A stretch of 64,000 nt of DNA from Yonghaparkia sp. Root332. Lineage in GTDB: Bacteria; Actinomycetota; Actinomycetes; Actinomycetales; Microbacteriaceae. The notes beneath the pieces are model-generated. The model was not told where the DNA came from, searched no databases, and was given only the letters and a program-made list of their open reading frames with translations. The stretch is from NCBI RefSeq assembly GCF_001425665.1, contig NZ_LMCX01000001.1, positions 1,175,651 through 1,239,650 of the forward strand, in the 5' to 3' direction. Made by a program: the position numbers and the translations under genes. Positions 47,512 to 56,659 of the stretch are shown here, piece by piece (the stretch's first letter is position 1; every line of letters starts with the position of its first letter).

Positions 47512-48800
47512 TCGGCCGGGCCGCCGCGCGGCGCAGGGCGGCCGACCGCTCGCGCTCGCCCTGGAGCGCGGACCCGCTGAGCTGGCTCGCGATCGACCTG
47601 CTGGCGCTCGGCTGCGCCGCGTACGCGGCCGTGCGCTCTCTCGTGATGCTCCTGCTGATGGACCCGGACGACTCGCGCCCCCTCCTTCAGGTGGCCGCCG
47701 CGGTCCTCCCCATCGTCGCCTTCCTGCTCGTGCACGTCACGACCCGCCCCCATCGAGGACCTCTGCGGGAGCCCGTCGCCTGGGCCGCCATCGCCATCGT
47801 GATCGGTGCCCTCGCCCTCTCGGCGTACGGCTACGCCGGCTCGCCGTTCCCCGCCGACATGTGGTCGGCTCCCGCGAGCGTCGCGCTCATGCTCGTCGCG
47901 CTCACCCCGTTCTCGACCGGCCTGCAGCTCGCGCGCTACGGCGCCGTCTCCTTCGCCGTGACGGCGTTCGCCACCCTCGCGCTCGAGGCGGAGGCCTCTC
48001 TCGGCTGGCCGGTGCTCGTGACGGTCTACCTCGTGGAGCTGCAGATCGTTCTCGCGGCGGTCGGCTGCATCGTGTTCGTGGCCGTCGTCACGCGCCTGTT
48101 CGAGACCTGGAACGAGAGGCCGCTGGGGAACGACGGCGACACGATCGACGCGATCGACCCGGTCGGCGCGGTCGGCGCCATGGACGGTGCCGATGGGGCA
48201 CGCGTGCCGGCGGCATCCGATCCTGGCGCGGCTCTCGCGAGACGCGTCGACGGCCAGATGTCCGCCCGCCTCGCCGTCCCCCTGCGCTTCGTGCGGGAGA
48301 TCCTCGATCGCGGTGCGGTGACCCCGGAGGACCGCGAGCGGGCGCGCGCGCTCGCGGCGGCGCTGCGGGCCGAGCTCATCGCCGAGGCGGAGGACACCTG
48401 GCTCGCGCGCCTCGTGCGCGGCAGGCCGATCGAGGTCGACGACGTCGACCGCCTGGCCGAGCGGTTGAGCCTCCCGCAGCGCACGGCGCTCCGCGCGATG
48501 CTGGATGCCCTGCTCGCTCAGCCCGATTCGGGCTTCGTCGCGGGGCAGGTCGAGCTGAAGGCGGCCGATCGCGGAACGGTGGCGGTCGCGCTGCGGATCC
48601 TCAGCACGCTGCCGGAGGGGCGACGCGTGACGTTCCTCGCGCCGTACTACGTGACCCTGCAGGCGACGGTCGACGACATCCGCTGGCGCAACGGCACGAC
48701 CCTCGTCGTCGACTTCGAGGTGCCGCTGAACGACCTCGCGCCGCGGGCGGTCGTGCAGCACTCGCCCGCCCCGGCGCCCGCCCGCCCGCGCGCGATGTGA
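47508..48800 (+). CDS. Membrane protein coupled to the histidine kinase, unknown function
   Basis: A 430-residue protein that I could not assign. An Arg-rich start is followed by about six hydrophobic segments (residues 18-200) and a soluble C-terminal half. In that half ARLAVPLRFVREILDRGAVTPEDRERARALAAALRAELI recalls the dimerisation helices of a kinase but lacks a phosphoacceptor His. It has no N-box or G-box. It may be a sensor partner or a kinase relative that has lost activity. GTG 47508 overlaps the kinase gene by 4 bp; the stop lies 4 bp from the convergent fba stop. Confidence 0.75.
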   Translation: MIGRAAARRRAADRSRSPWSADPLSWLAIDLLALGCAAYAAVRSLVMLLLMDPDDSRPLLQVAAAVLPIVAFLLVHVTTRPHRGPLREPVAWAAIAIVIGALALSAYGYAGSPFPADMWSAPASVALMLVALTPFSTGLQLARYGAVSFAVTAFATLALEAEASLGWPVLVTVYLVELQIVLAAVGCIVFVAVVTRLFETWNERPLGNDGDTIDAIDPVGAVGAMDGADGARVPAASDPGAALARRVDGQMSARLAVPLRFVREILDRGAVTPEDRERARALAAALRAELIAEAEDTWLARLVRGRPIEVDDVDRLAERLSLPQRTALRAMLDALLAQPDSGFVAGQVELKAADRGTVAVALRILSTLPEGRRVTFLAPYYVTLQATVDDIRWRNGTTLVVDFEVPLNDLAPRAVVQHSPAPAPARPRAM

Positions 48801-48804
48801 CTCG

Positions 48805-49833
48805 CTACTTCCCCGAGTGACCGGCCGAGCCGAGCTGGCGCGTCGCGTCGACGACGCGCTCGGCCATCGCCTTCTCCGCGATCTTGCCCCAGGCGCGGGG
48901 GTCGTAGATCTTCTTGTTGCCCACCTCGCCGTCGACCTTGAGGAAGCCGTCGTAGTTCTTCAGCACCGTGTCCGCGATCGAGCGGCTGAAGGCGTACTGC
49001 GTGTCGGTGTCGATGTTCATCTTGATGACGCCGTTGCGCACCGCCTCGGCGATCTCGGCGTCGGTCGAGCCCGAGCCGCCGTGGAAGACGAGGTCGAGGG
49101 GCAGGGCATCCGTGCCGTACTTCTGAGCGATGCCGGCCTGGATCTCGGCGAGCAGCTCCGGGCGGAGCTTCACGTTGCCCGGCTTGTACACGCCGTGCAC
49201 GTTGCCGAAGGTGAGCGCGGCCATGTAGCGGCCGTTCTCGCCGAGGCCGAGGGCCTCGACGGCCTGGGTGACGTCGCCGAGCGTCGTGTAGAGGGCCTCG
49301 TTCGAACCCTCGTGCTGGACGCCGTCCTCCTCGCCTCCGACGACGCCGATCTCGACCTCGAGGATGGCGTTGATGCTCTTCATGCGGGGCAGGAGCTCGC
49401 GGGCGATCTCGATGTTCTCCTGCAGCGGCACGGCCGAGCCGTCCCACATGTGCGACTGGAAGATCGGGTTGCGGCCCGCCCTGACCTCGGCCTCGCTCGC
49501 CTCGATGAGCGGCATGACGAAGCCGTCGAGCGCGTCCTTCGGGCAGTGGTCGGTGTGGAGGGCCACGGTGATGGGGTAGTTCTTGGCGACCTCGGTCGCG
49601 AAGGCGGCGAAGGCGAGGGCGCCGGAGGCGCGGGCCTTGACGCTCTGGCCGGCGAAGTAGTCGGCACCGCCCGTGGTCACCTGGAGGATGCCGTCGGAGC
49701 CCGCCTCGGTGAGGCCCTGCAGCACGGCGTTGATCGTCTGCGACGACGACACGTTGATCGCGGGGTACGCGAACCCGCCCTTCTTGGCCTTGTCGAGCAT
49801 CTCGGCGTACTGCTCGGGGGTGGCGATGGGCAT
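48805..49833 (-). CDS. fba: Fructose-bisphosphate aldolase class II
   Basis: A 342-residue zinc aldolase that splits fructose 1,6-bisphosphate in glycolysis and makes it in gluconeogenesis. It has AYPAINVSSSQTINAVL, the zinc and catalytic block ALHTDHCPKD, EVEIGVVGGEEDG, and FHGGSGS for phosphate binding. The length fits the long class IIA/FbaA form. The start ATG 49833 has AAGGAGT upstream. It is divergent from glpX. Confidence 0.96.
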   Translation of the reverse strand: MPIATPEQYAEMLDKAKKGGFAYPAINVSSSQTINAVLQGLTEAGSDGILQVTTGGADYFAGQSVKARASGALAFAAFATEVAKNYPITVALHTDHCPKDALDGFVMPLIEASEAEVRAGRNPIFQSHMWDGSAVPLQENIEIARELLPRMKSINAILEVEIGVVGGEEDGVQHEGSNEALYTTLGDVTQAVEALGLGENGRYMAALTFGNVHGVYKPGNVKLRPELLAEIQAGIAQKYGTDALPLDLVFHGGSGSTDAEIAEAVRNGVIKMNIDTDTQYAFSRSIADTVLKNYDGFLKVDGEVGNKKIYDPRAWGKIAEKAMAERVVDATRQLGSAGHSGK

Positions 49834-49872
49834 GGGACTCCTTCGACGGCGGTGTGGTGGATTTCGTGCGTC

Positions 49873-49878
49873 AGTCTA
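49873..49878 (-). promoter_or_regulatory. -10 box of fba
   Basis: TAGACT on the minus strand about 40 nt before ATG 49833, leaving a short leader with AAGGAGT. Confidence 0.45.
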
Positions 49879-49912
49879 GCGACGGGGCCCGCAGCCGTCA
49901 GCGGCCCCGCGG

Positions 49913-49918
49913 TAGGGT
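49913..49918 (+). promoter_or_regulatory. -10 box of glpX
   Basis: TAGGGT about 70 nt before ATG 49989. The fba and glpX boxes are about 40 bp apart on opposite strands, so the two gluconeogenic genes share a divergent control region. Confidence 0.45.
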
Positions 49919-49988
49919 TGGCGCAGCGCTGTGCTACCACCCGGCGCGTCCTTCACTCAGCTCGCCACGACTCGAGAGGACGCCACTC

Positions 49989-50981
49989 ATGGTGACCACG
50001 CAGACCGGATCCCTCTACCTCCAGCCCGACCGCAACCTCGCCATGGAGCTGGTCCGGGCGACCGAGGCGGCGGCCATCCGCGCCACCCCCTTCATCGGCA
50101 AGGGCGACAAGAACGCGGCCGACGGGGCGGCGGTGGATGCGATGCGCAAGTTCCTGGGGACGGTCAACTTCGCCGGCGTCGTCGTCATCGGAGAGGGCGA
50201 GAAGGACAAGGCGCCGATGCTGTACAACGGCGAGGAGGTCGGCAACGGCCAGGGGCCCGCGTGCGACATCGCCGTCGACCCGATCGACGGCACCTCGCTC
50301 ACGGCCGCGGGCCGCTCGCACGCCATCTCGATGCTCGCGGTCGCCGACCGCGGCTCGATGCTCGACGCCTCGAGCGTGTTCTACATGGACAAGATCGTCA
50401 CGGGCAACGAGGGCATCGGGGTCGTCGACATCCGCCAGTCGGTCGGCGAGAACATCCGCGCCCTCGCCAAGGCCAAGGGCAAGCCGGTGGAGGAGATGCG
50501 CATCGCCGTCCTCGACCGTCCCCGCCACGAGCAGCTGATCGAGGAGATCCGCAGCGCCGGCGCCGGCACCCGCATCATCCTCGACGGCGACGTCGCCGCG
50601 GGCATCAACGCCGCCCGTCACGACTCGCGCATCGACATGGCCATCGGCACCGGTGGGAGCCCCGAGGGCGTCGCCACGGCGTGCGCGATCCGCGCGCTCG
50701 GCGGCTTCATCCAGGGTCGGCTCGCGCCCGGCTCGCAGGAGGAGATCGACAAGGGCCTCGCCGCGGGCCTGAAGTTCGACCACGTCTACGAGGCCAACGA
50801 GCTCGTGCGCAGCGACAACACCTTCTTCGTCGCGACGGGCGTGACCGACGGCGAGCTCGTGCGCGGCGTGCGCCGGCAGGGCGACATCATCACGACCGAG
50901 TCGATCGTGCTGCGCTCGCGCTCGGGCACCGTCCGCCGCGTCGTGGCCGACCACCTCGCGTCGAAGTGGCTCGACTTCTGA
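49989..50981 (+). CDS. glpX: Fructose-1,6-bisphosphatase class II
   Basis: A 330-residue GlpX-type phosphatase for gluconeogenesis. The metal-binding block is VDPIDGTSLTAAGRSHAISM, preceded by VVIGEGEKDKAPMLYNGE; IGTGGSPEGVATACAIRALGG is the substrate loop. Normal length and complete motifs. An actinobacterium usually has only this class. ATG 49989 has GAGAGGA upstream. Divergent from fba. Confidence 0.95.
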   Translation: MVTTQTGSLYLQPDRNLAMELVRATEAAAIRATPFIGKGDKNAADGAAVDAMRKFLGTVNFAGVVVIGEGEKDKAPMLYNGEEVGNGQGPACDIAVDPIDGTSLTAAGRSHAISMLAVADRGSMLDASSVFYMDKIVTGNEGIGVVDIRQSVGENIRALAKAKGKPVEEMRIAVLDRPRHEQLIEEIRSAGAGTRIILDGDVAAGINAARHDSRIDMAIGTGGSPEGVATACAIRALGGFIQGRLAPGSQEEIDKGLAAGLKFDHVYEANELVRSDNTFFVATGVTDGELVRGVRRQGDIITTESIVLRSRSGTVRRVVADHLASKWLDF

Positions 50982-51080
50982 GCCTCCTCGGGCGGAGCTG
51001 ACCGCTTCCCGCGAGAGCGGTGACGCTCACGGCGAACGCGGGCGCTCGCCGGGCATCCGCGGGTGAAGAATGAGCCCACG

Positions 51081-52814
51081 ATGCTCGCGCGAATCCTGAA
51101 GCGGTACCTCCGCCCCTCCGCACCCCTCATCGTCGACGTCGTGGTGTTCCAGCTCGCGCAGGCGCTCGCCTCGCTGCTGCTGCCCGCGCTCAACGCCGAC
51201 ATCATCGACCGCGGCATCGCGCGCGGCGACACCGGGTACATCCTCGGCGTCGGCGGCATGATGCTCGGCATCGCGCTCGTGCAGATCGCGTGCGCGATCA
51301 CCGCCGTCTACTTCGGCGCGCGCGTGGCGATGGCGCTCGGCCGCGACCTGCGCGGCGCGATCTTCGCCCACGTCGGCACCTTCAGCGAGCGGGAGGTCGC
51401 CCGCTTCGGCGCCCCCTCGCTCATCACCCGGTCGACGAACGACGTGCAGCAGGTGCAGATGCTCGTGCTCATGAGCCTGACGATGCTCGTGAGCGCGCCC
51501 ATCCTCGCCGTCGGAGGCGTCGTCATGGCGCTGCAGCAGGATGTCGGGCTCTCGGCGATCATGGCGGTCGCGATCCCCGTCCTCCTCATCGCCGTGAGCC
51601 TCATCATCGTGCGCATGGTGCCGCTCTTCCGCGTCATGCAGGAGCGCATCGACGGCGTCAACCGGGTGCTGCGCGAGCAGCTCGCGGGCATGCGGGTCGT
51701 GCGCGCGTTCGTCCGCGAGCAGCACGAGATCGACCGGTTCGCCGACGCGAACGCGGCGCTCACGCAGACCGCGCTGCGGGCCGGGCGGCTGTTCGCGCTC
51801 ATGTTCCCGATCGTGCTGCTCGTGCTCAACGCCTCGAGCGTGGCGGTGCTGTGGTTCGGCGCCGCGCGCATCGAGGCGGGCCAGATGCAGGTCGGGGCGC
51901 TCACCGCGTTCCTCACCTACCTGATCCAGATCCTCATGGCCGTGCTCATGGCGACCTTCATCGCCGTCCTGCTGCCGCGCGCGACCGTCTCGGCCGACCG
52001 CATCGGGGAGGTGCTCGAGACGCGGTCATCGGTCGTCCTCCCGAGCGCGCCGGTGACGGAGCTCGCGACGCGCGGGCGCGTCGAGCTGCGCGGCGTCGGC
52101 TTCGAGTACCCGGGCGCCGCCGAACCGGTGCTCGCCGGCGTCGACCTCATCGCCGAGCCGGGAACGGTCACAGCCATCATCGGCAGCACCGGCTCGGGCA
52201 AGACGACCCTCGTGAGCCTCCTCCCGCGGCTCATCGACGCGACCGCGGGCCAGGTGCTCATCGACGGGGTCGACGTGCGCGACCTCGACCCCGACGTGCT
52301 GTGGGCGCGCATCGGTCTCGTGCCGCAGCGCCCCTTCCTGTTCTCCGGCACGATCGCGTCGAACCTCCGATTCGGCAAGCCCGACGCCGCCGACGACGAG
52401 CTGTGGGCAGCGCTCGAGATCGCGCAGGCCGCCGACTTCGTCCGGGCCATGCCCGACGGTCTCGACACCGCGGTCGCCCAGGGCGGCACGACCGTGTCGG
52501 GCGGACAGCGCCAGCGACTCGCGATCGCCCGTGCGCTCGTCAAGCAGCCGCCGATCTACGTCTTCGACGACTCCTTCTCGGCCCTCGACACCGCGACGGA
52601 TGCCCGGCTCCGTCAGGCGCTGCGCCGCGCCGTCGCCGACGCCACGGTCATCATCGTCGGCCAGCGCGTCGCGACCGTGCAGGACGCCGACCAGATCATC
52701 GTGCTCGAGGACGGCGCCGTCGTCGGCCGCGGCACCCACGCCGAGCTGCTCGCCCGCAATGGGACGTACGCCGAGATCGTCAGCAGCCAGCAGCGGGTGG
52801 AGGCGGGAGCATGA
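51081..52814 (+). CDS. Heterodimeric ABC exporter, subunit with degenerate ATPase site
   Basis: About 577 residues: six transmembrane helices, then a nucleotide-binding domain. Walker [10 protein letters not shown] and signature [15 protein letters not shown] are canonical, but Walker B reads [10 protein letters not shown] with Asp for the catalytic Glu, and the H-loop reads IVGQRV with Gln for His. This is the non-hydrolysing half of an asymmetric exporter of the TM287/288 or BmrC type. ATG 51081 is used; GTG 51063 in the same frame adds six residues and cannot be excluded. The stop overlaps the partner gene by ATGA. Confidence 0.9.
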   Translation: MLARILKRYLRPSAPLIVDVVVFQLAQALASLLLPALNADIIDRGIARGDTGYILGVGGMMLGIALVQIACAITAVYFGARVAMALGRDLRGAIFAHVGTFSEREVARFGAPSLITRSTNDVQQVQMLVLMSLTMLVSAPILAVGGVVMALQQDVGLSAIMAVAIPVLLIAVSLIIVRMVPLFRVMQERIDGVNRVLREQLAGMRVVRAFVREQHEIDRFADANAALTQTALRAGRLFALMFPIVLLVLNASSVAVLWFGAARIEAGQMQVGALTAFLTYLIQILMAVLMATFIAVLLPRATVSADRIGEVLETRSSVVLPSAPVTELATRGRVELRGVGFEYPGAAEPVLAGVDLIAEPGTVTAIIGSTGSGKTTLVSLLPRLIDATAGQVLIDGVDVRDLDPDVLWARIGLVPQRPFLFSGTIASNLRFGKPDAADDELWAALEIAQAADFVRAMPDGLDTAVAQGGTTVSGGQRQRLAIARALVKQPPIYVFDDSFSALDTATDARLRQALRRAVADATVIIVGQRVATVQDADQIIVLEDGAVVGRGTHAELLARNGTYAEIVSSQQRVEAGA

Positions 52815-54718
52815 GCGAGCGGGCCAGCGCCCCCGAGCGCCCGGTCGGCCCTCCCGGCGGGGTGCGGCGCGGCCCGATGGGGGGTCCGATGGGCGGCGGC
52901 ATCGGCATGCCGGCCGAGAAGGCGACCTCGTTCGGGCCGTCGGCGAAGCGACTCGTGGGCCGGCTCCGACCCGAGCGGGGCCGCGTCATCGCGGTCATCG
53001 CGCTCGGCGTCGTCAGCGTGCTGCTGAGCGTCGTCGGCCCCGCGCTGCTCGGACTCGCGACGAACCTCATCGTCGAGGGGGTCTTCGGCAGCGCCGACCT
53101 CGCCGGCGAGGCCGGCGACGGCGGGGGAATCGACGTCCCCGCGCTGCAGCTGCTGCTCGGCGGCGTGCTGCTCGTCTACGTCTTCTCGTCGCTGTTCTCG
53201 TGGCTGCAGGCCTACGTGCTCAACGGCGTCACCCAGCGCACGATCTACCGACTGCGCGAGGAGGTGCAGGCGAAGCTCAACCGGCTGCCGCTGACCTACT
53301 TCGATCGCGTGCAGCGCGGGGAGGTGCTGAGCCGCGTCACCAACGACATCGACAACGTCTCGCAGAGCCTGCAGCAGACGATGAGCCAGCTCCTCACCTC
53401 GCTGCTCACGGTCATCGGCGTCGTCGTGATGATGTTCGTCATCTCGCCCGTGCTCGCGCTCGTGTCCCTCATCACCATCCCGCTCACGCTCGTGATCACC
53501 GCGGTGATCGCGAAGCGCTCGCAGTCGCTCTTCGCGGCGCAGTGGCGGCACACCGGCGAGCTCAACGCGCAGATCGAGGAGACCTTCACCGGCCACGCCC
53601 TCGTGAAGGTCTTCGGCCGGCAGCGCGAGGTCGAGGCGCGGTTCCGCGCCAAGAATGACGAGCTCTACGCGGCGAGCTTCGGCGCCCAGTTCGTCAGCGG
53701 CATCATCATGCCCGCCATCATGTTCGTCGGGAACCTCGTCTACGTCGCGATCGCCGTCGTCGGCGGCCTGCTCGTCACGACCGGGGCGATGACGATCGGC
53801 GGCGTGCAGGCGTTCATCCAGTACTCCCGGCAGTTCACCCAGCCCCTCAGCCAGCTCGGCTCGATGGCGAACCTCCTGCAGTCGGGCGTGGCGAGCGCCG
53901 AGCGCGTGTTCGAGCTCATGGACGCGCCCGAGCAGTCGGCCGACCCCGACCCGGGGGAGCGGCCCGAGGCATCCACCGGTCGACTCGTGTTCGAGGGGGT
54001 GTCGTTCCGCTACGAGGCAGACCGGCCCCTCATCGACGATCTGTCGCTCGTCGCCGAGCCCGGCCAGACGGTCGCGATCGTCGGGCCGACGGGCGCCGGC
54101 AAGACGACGCTCGTGAACCTCATGATGCGCTTCTACGAGCTCGACGGCGGTCGGATCACCCTCGACGGGGTGGACATCGCCGCGATGACGCGCGACGACC
54201 TGCGCTCGCGCATGGGCATGGTGCTGCAGGACACATGGCTGTTCGGCGGCACGATCCGCGACAACATCGCCTATGGCCGCCCGGACGCGACCGAGGAGGA
54301 GATCCTCGACGCCGCCCGCGCGACGTACGTCGACCGGTTCGTGCACTCGCTGCCGGACGGCTACGACACCGTGCTCGACGACGACGGCGGGAACGTGAGC
54401 GCGGGCGAGAAGCAGCTGCTGACCATCGCGCGGGCGTTCCTCGCCCGGCCGAGCGTGCTGATCCTGGACGAGGCCACGAGCTCGGTCGACACGCGCACCG
54501 AGGTGCTCGTGCAGCACGCCATGGCGGCGCTGCGTCGCGACCGCACGAGCTTCGTCATCGCGCACCGCCTGTCGACGATCCGCGACGCCGACCTCATCCT
54601 CGTCATGGAGGCGGGACGCATCGTCGAGCAGGGCAGCCACGCGGAGCTGCTCGTCGCCGACGGCGCCTACGCGCGGCTCTACGACGCGCAGTTCGCTGAG
54701 CCCTTGGGCGAGGCGTAG
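52811..54718 (+). CDS. Heterodimeric ABC exporter, catalytic subunit
   Basis: A 635-residue partner. A Gly/Pro/Met-rich cytoplasmic tail (about residues 1-40, with [13 protein letters not shown]) precedes six helices and the ATPase domain. Walker [10 protein letters not shown], Walker [13 protein letters not shown] and the H-loop VIAHRLSTI are intact, while the signature is changed to [15 protein letters not shown]. Combined with its partner this gives one working and one degenerate ATP site. Substrate unknown; drug or lipid export is usual. The last codons (AEPLGEA) are the first unit of a 34-bp tandem repeat. Confidence 0.92.
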   Translation: MSERASAPERPVGPPGGVRRGPMGGPMGGGIGMPAEKATSFGPSAKRLVGRLRPERGRVIAVIALGVVSVLLSVVGPALLGLATNLIVEGVFGSADLAGEAGDGGGIDVPALQLLLGGVLLVYVFSSLFSWLQAYVLNGVTQRTIYRLREEVQAKLNRLPLTYFDRVQRGEVLSRVTNDIDNVSQSLQQTMSQLLTSLLTVIGVVVMMFVISPVLALVSLITIPLTLVITAVIAKRSQSLFAAQWRHTGELNAQIEETFTGHALVKVFGRQREVEARFRAKNDELYAASFGAQFVSGIIMPAIMFVGNLVYVAIAVVGGLLVTTGAMTIGGVQAFIQYSRQFTQPLSQLGSMANLLQSGVASAERVFELMDAPEQSADPDPGERPEASTGRLVFEGVSFRYEADRPLIDDLSLVAEPGQTVAIVGPTGAGKTTLVNLMMRFYELDGGRITLDGVDIAAMTRDDLRSRMGMVLQDTWLFGGTIRDNIAYGRPDATEEEILDAARATYVDRFVHSLPDGYDTVLDDDGGNVSAGEKQLLTIARAFLARPSVLILDEATSSVDTRTEVLVQHAMAALRRDRTSFVIAHRLSTIRDADLILVMEAGRIVEQGSHAELLVADGAYARLYDAQFAEPLGEA

Positions 54719-54823
54719 CTAGCACAGTGCTGAGCCCTTGGGCGAGGCGTAGCCAGCACAGTGCTGAGCCCTTGGGCGAGGCGTAGCCGGCACAGTGCTG
54801 AGCCCTGGGCGAGGCGTCGGCAC
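54695..54823. repeat. 34-bp tandem repeat array straddling the exporter stop codon
   Basis: Three complete 34-bp units (54695-54728, 54729-54762, 54763-54796) differ at only one or two positions, followed by a shortened fourth from 54797. Each unit contains the inverted GCCCTTGGGC and the palindrome AGCACAGTGCT (AGCCGGCACAGTGCT in unit 3), the latter spanning unit boundaries. Unit 1 encodes the last seven codons and the stop of the exporter. There are no spacers, so it is not CRISPR. Confidence 0.85.
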
Positions 54824-54846
54824 GGCGCCGAGAACGCCGCTCGTGA

Positions 54847-55257
54847 TCAGATCGGTGCGGCCTCGTCGCGCGGCGGGTTCTGCAGCACCGAGATGATGTT
54901 GCCCGCGGGGTCGGTGAACCAGGCGATGTCGGGGCCGCGGTCGGTGGTGATCCCGCGGGCGATGCCCCGGGCATCCTGCCCGAAGCCCTCGTAGCGCAGG
55001 AGCGTCACGCCGGCCGCCTCGAGCTCGTCGACGGCCCGGTCGATGTCGTCGACCTCGAGGTTCAGCACCGTGTAGGTGGCGGGCTCGTGGTCGGGCTTCG
55101 GGTAGATGAGCACCCAGCCGCCGCCGGGCAGCTCGAGCGAGAGCTGCCCCATCATCTCGGTGGCGACCTCGAGGCCGAGCACGCCCCCGTAGAACGCTCG
55201 CGCCGCGTCGATGTCGGGAACGGCGAACCCGGCGAAGGCGAAGGCGAGGGTCCTCAT
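54847..55257 (-). CDS. VOC family (glyoxalase/bleomycin-resistance-like) protein
   Basis: A 136-residue single-domain VOC protein: FAGFAVPDIDAARAFYGGVLGLEV at the start and a C-terminal half with DDIDRAVDELEAAGV and WFTDPAGNIISVLQN. These proteins use a bound metal or a hydrophobic cavity for glyoxalase, dioxygenase or drug-binding functions; the actual one is unknown. ATG 55257 is set by TAGCCT 7 nt upstream. It lies directly after rmuC on the same strand. Confidence 0.88.
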   Translation of the reverse strand: MRTLAFAFAGFAVPDIDAARAFYGGVLGLEVATEMMGQLSLELPGGGWVLIYPKPDHEPATYTVLNLEVDDIDRAVDELEAAGVTLLRYEGFGQDARGIARGITTDRGPDIAWFTDPAGNIISVLQNPPRDEAAPI

Positions 55258-55264
55258 GGACGGG

Positions 55265-55270
55265 AGGCTA
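55265..55270 (-). promoter_or_regulatory. -10 box of the VOC gene, overlapping the rmuC stop codon
   Basis: TAGCCT on the minus strand, then 7 nt, then ATG 55257. Its first three bases are the rmuC stop codon TAG (55268-55270). Confidence 0.5.
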
Positions 55271-56593
55271 CTCCCGTGCGGGCAGCGCGTCGACGGGCTG
55301 CCCGCCGGAGGCGAGCTCGTCGGTGAGCTCGGGAGCGGTGAGCTGTCTCGGCTGCTCCTCGATCGTGCGCGGAGCGGGCACGACCTTGCTCTCATCGAGC
55401 CCGTCGAGCCGTCGGGCGGTGACGAGCACGCGGCTCTCGAGCGAGCTCGCGAACTGGTTGTAGGCCTTCACGCTGCGCTCGATCGCGCCGCCGAGAGCGT
55501 CGGCGTGCTCGGCGAGCTTGGCGAGGCGCGAGTAGAGCTCCTTCGACAGGTCGAACAGCAGCTTCGCCTCGTCGGTGAGCACCTCCTGCTGCCAGGTGAA
55601 GGCGATCGTCTTCAGCACCGCCCAGAAGCTCACCGGGCTCGCGAGCGCGATGCGCTTGGAGAACGCGTACTCGAGCAGGCTCGGGTCCTTCTCCAGCGCG
55701 GCGGCGAGCAGCGGCTCGTTCGGGATGAACGCGATCGTGAACTCGGGGCTCGCCTCGAGGCCCGTGAAGTAGTTCTTCGCGGCGAGCGCGTCGACGTGCG
55801 CCTTGATGCGCTTGGCGTGCTCGGTCAGCAGCGAGGCGCGACGCGCCTCTTCCTCGCCGGTCGCCGTCGCGGGGATCGCGCTCGCCTCGATGTAGCTGTT
55901 GTACGGCACCTTCGCGTCGACCGCGATCGACTTGCCGCCGGGCAGTCGCAGCACCATGTCGGGACGACGCGCCGCGCCGTCGGCCTCGATCGACTCCTGC
56001 AGGAAGAAGTCGACGCGGTTGAGCAGCCCGGCCGACTCGACGAGAGTGCGCAGCTGGGTCTCGCCCCAGACCCCGCGCGTGGCGTTGTTGCGCAGAGCGC
56101 TCGCGAGCGACTCGGCGGTCGCCCGCAGGCGCTCCTCCGCCTCGGTCGCCTGCCGAAGCTGCTGCGAGAGCTCGCCGTGCTGCCGGCTGCGCTGCGTCTC
56201 GAGCTCGGTGACCTTCGCCTGCATCGTCCGCAGCATCTCCTGGACGGGGGTGAGCTGCTGCAGGACTCGGCTCTCGGCGCGCTCTCGCTCCGTCTGCACC
56301 TGCTGCTCGGCGCGCTGGCGCTCCACGAGCTCACGGTGCTGCTCCTGCTGCTGCACGACCTGATCGCGCAGGGCCGCGGCCGTCGCCTGCAGGCCGGCGA
56401 GCTCGCTCGAGAGCCGCGCCCGATGCGAGGCCTCCTCCGCGCGCACCTCGGCCAGCAGGGCCTGATGCCGCGCCTCGATGATCGCCGGGTCCTCCGTCGC
56501 GGGGCGTGCGCGTCGCGCCAGCAGCACGCCGACCGCGAGGCCGAGCAGCACACCGAGCAGCGCGCCGATGAGGAGGGGGAGGAGGAAGTCCAT
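55268..56593 (-). CDS. rmuC: DNA recombination protein RmuC
   Basis: A 441-residue protein. One N-terminal helix (about residues 3-25) is followed by a long Gln/Glu/Arg-rich coiled coil (about 40-150) and the RmuC nuclease-like domain, with GVWGETQLRTLVESAGLL, LPGGKSIAVDAKVPYNSY and FIPNEPLLAAALEKDPSL. RmuC limits DNA inversions and rearrangements. ATG 56593 is chosen because the coiled-coil and helix start there and CACACT lies 7 nt upstream. Confidence 0.93.
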   Translation of the reverse strand: MDFLLPLLIGALLGVLLGLAVGVLLARRARPATEDPAIIEARHQALLAEVRAEEASHRARLSSELAGLQATAAALRDQVVQQQEQHRELVERQRAEQQVQTERERAESRVLQQLTPVQEMLRTMQAKVTELETQRSRQHGELSQQLRQATEAEERLRATAESLASALRNNATRGVWGETQLRTLVESAGLLNRVDFFLQESIEADGAARRPDMVLRLPGGKSIAVDAKVPYNSYIEASAIPATATGEEEARRASLLTEHAKRIKAHVDALAAKNYFTGLEASPEFTIAFIPNEPLLAAALEKDPSLLEYAFSKRIALASPVSFWAVLKTIAFTWQQEVLTDEAKLLFDLSKELYSRLAKLAEHADALGGAIERSVKAYNQFASSLESRVLVTARRLDGLDESKVVPAPRTIEEQPRQLTAPELTDELASGGQPVDALPARE

Positions 56594-56600
56594 AGCGAGG

Positions 56601-56606
56601 AGTGTG
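56601..56606 (-). promoter_or_regulatory. Possible -10 box of rmuC (leaderless type)
   Basis: CACACT on the minus strand, then 7 nt, then ATG 56593. The first base deviates from T. Confidence 0.35.
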
Positions 56607-56647
56607 GCAGGGGCGTCCGACATCGCCGGCGCCCGCGCACCGCGCCA

Positions 56648-56653
56648 TAGGGT
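56648..56653 (+). promoter_or_regulatory. -10 box of the LysR-type gene (leaderless type)
   Basis: TAGGGT, then 6 nt, then ATG 56660. Confidence 0.55.
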
Positions 56654-56659
56654 GAGCGC

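Noticed and set aside
54695-54823. Tandem direct repeats considered as a CRISPR array
   Set aside because: The units are directly adjacent with no unique spacers, and no cas genes are nearby.
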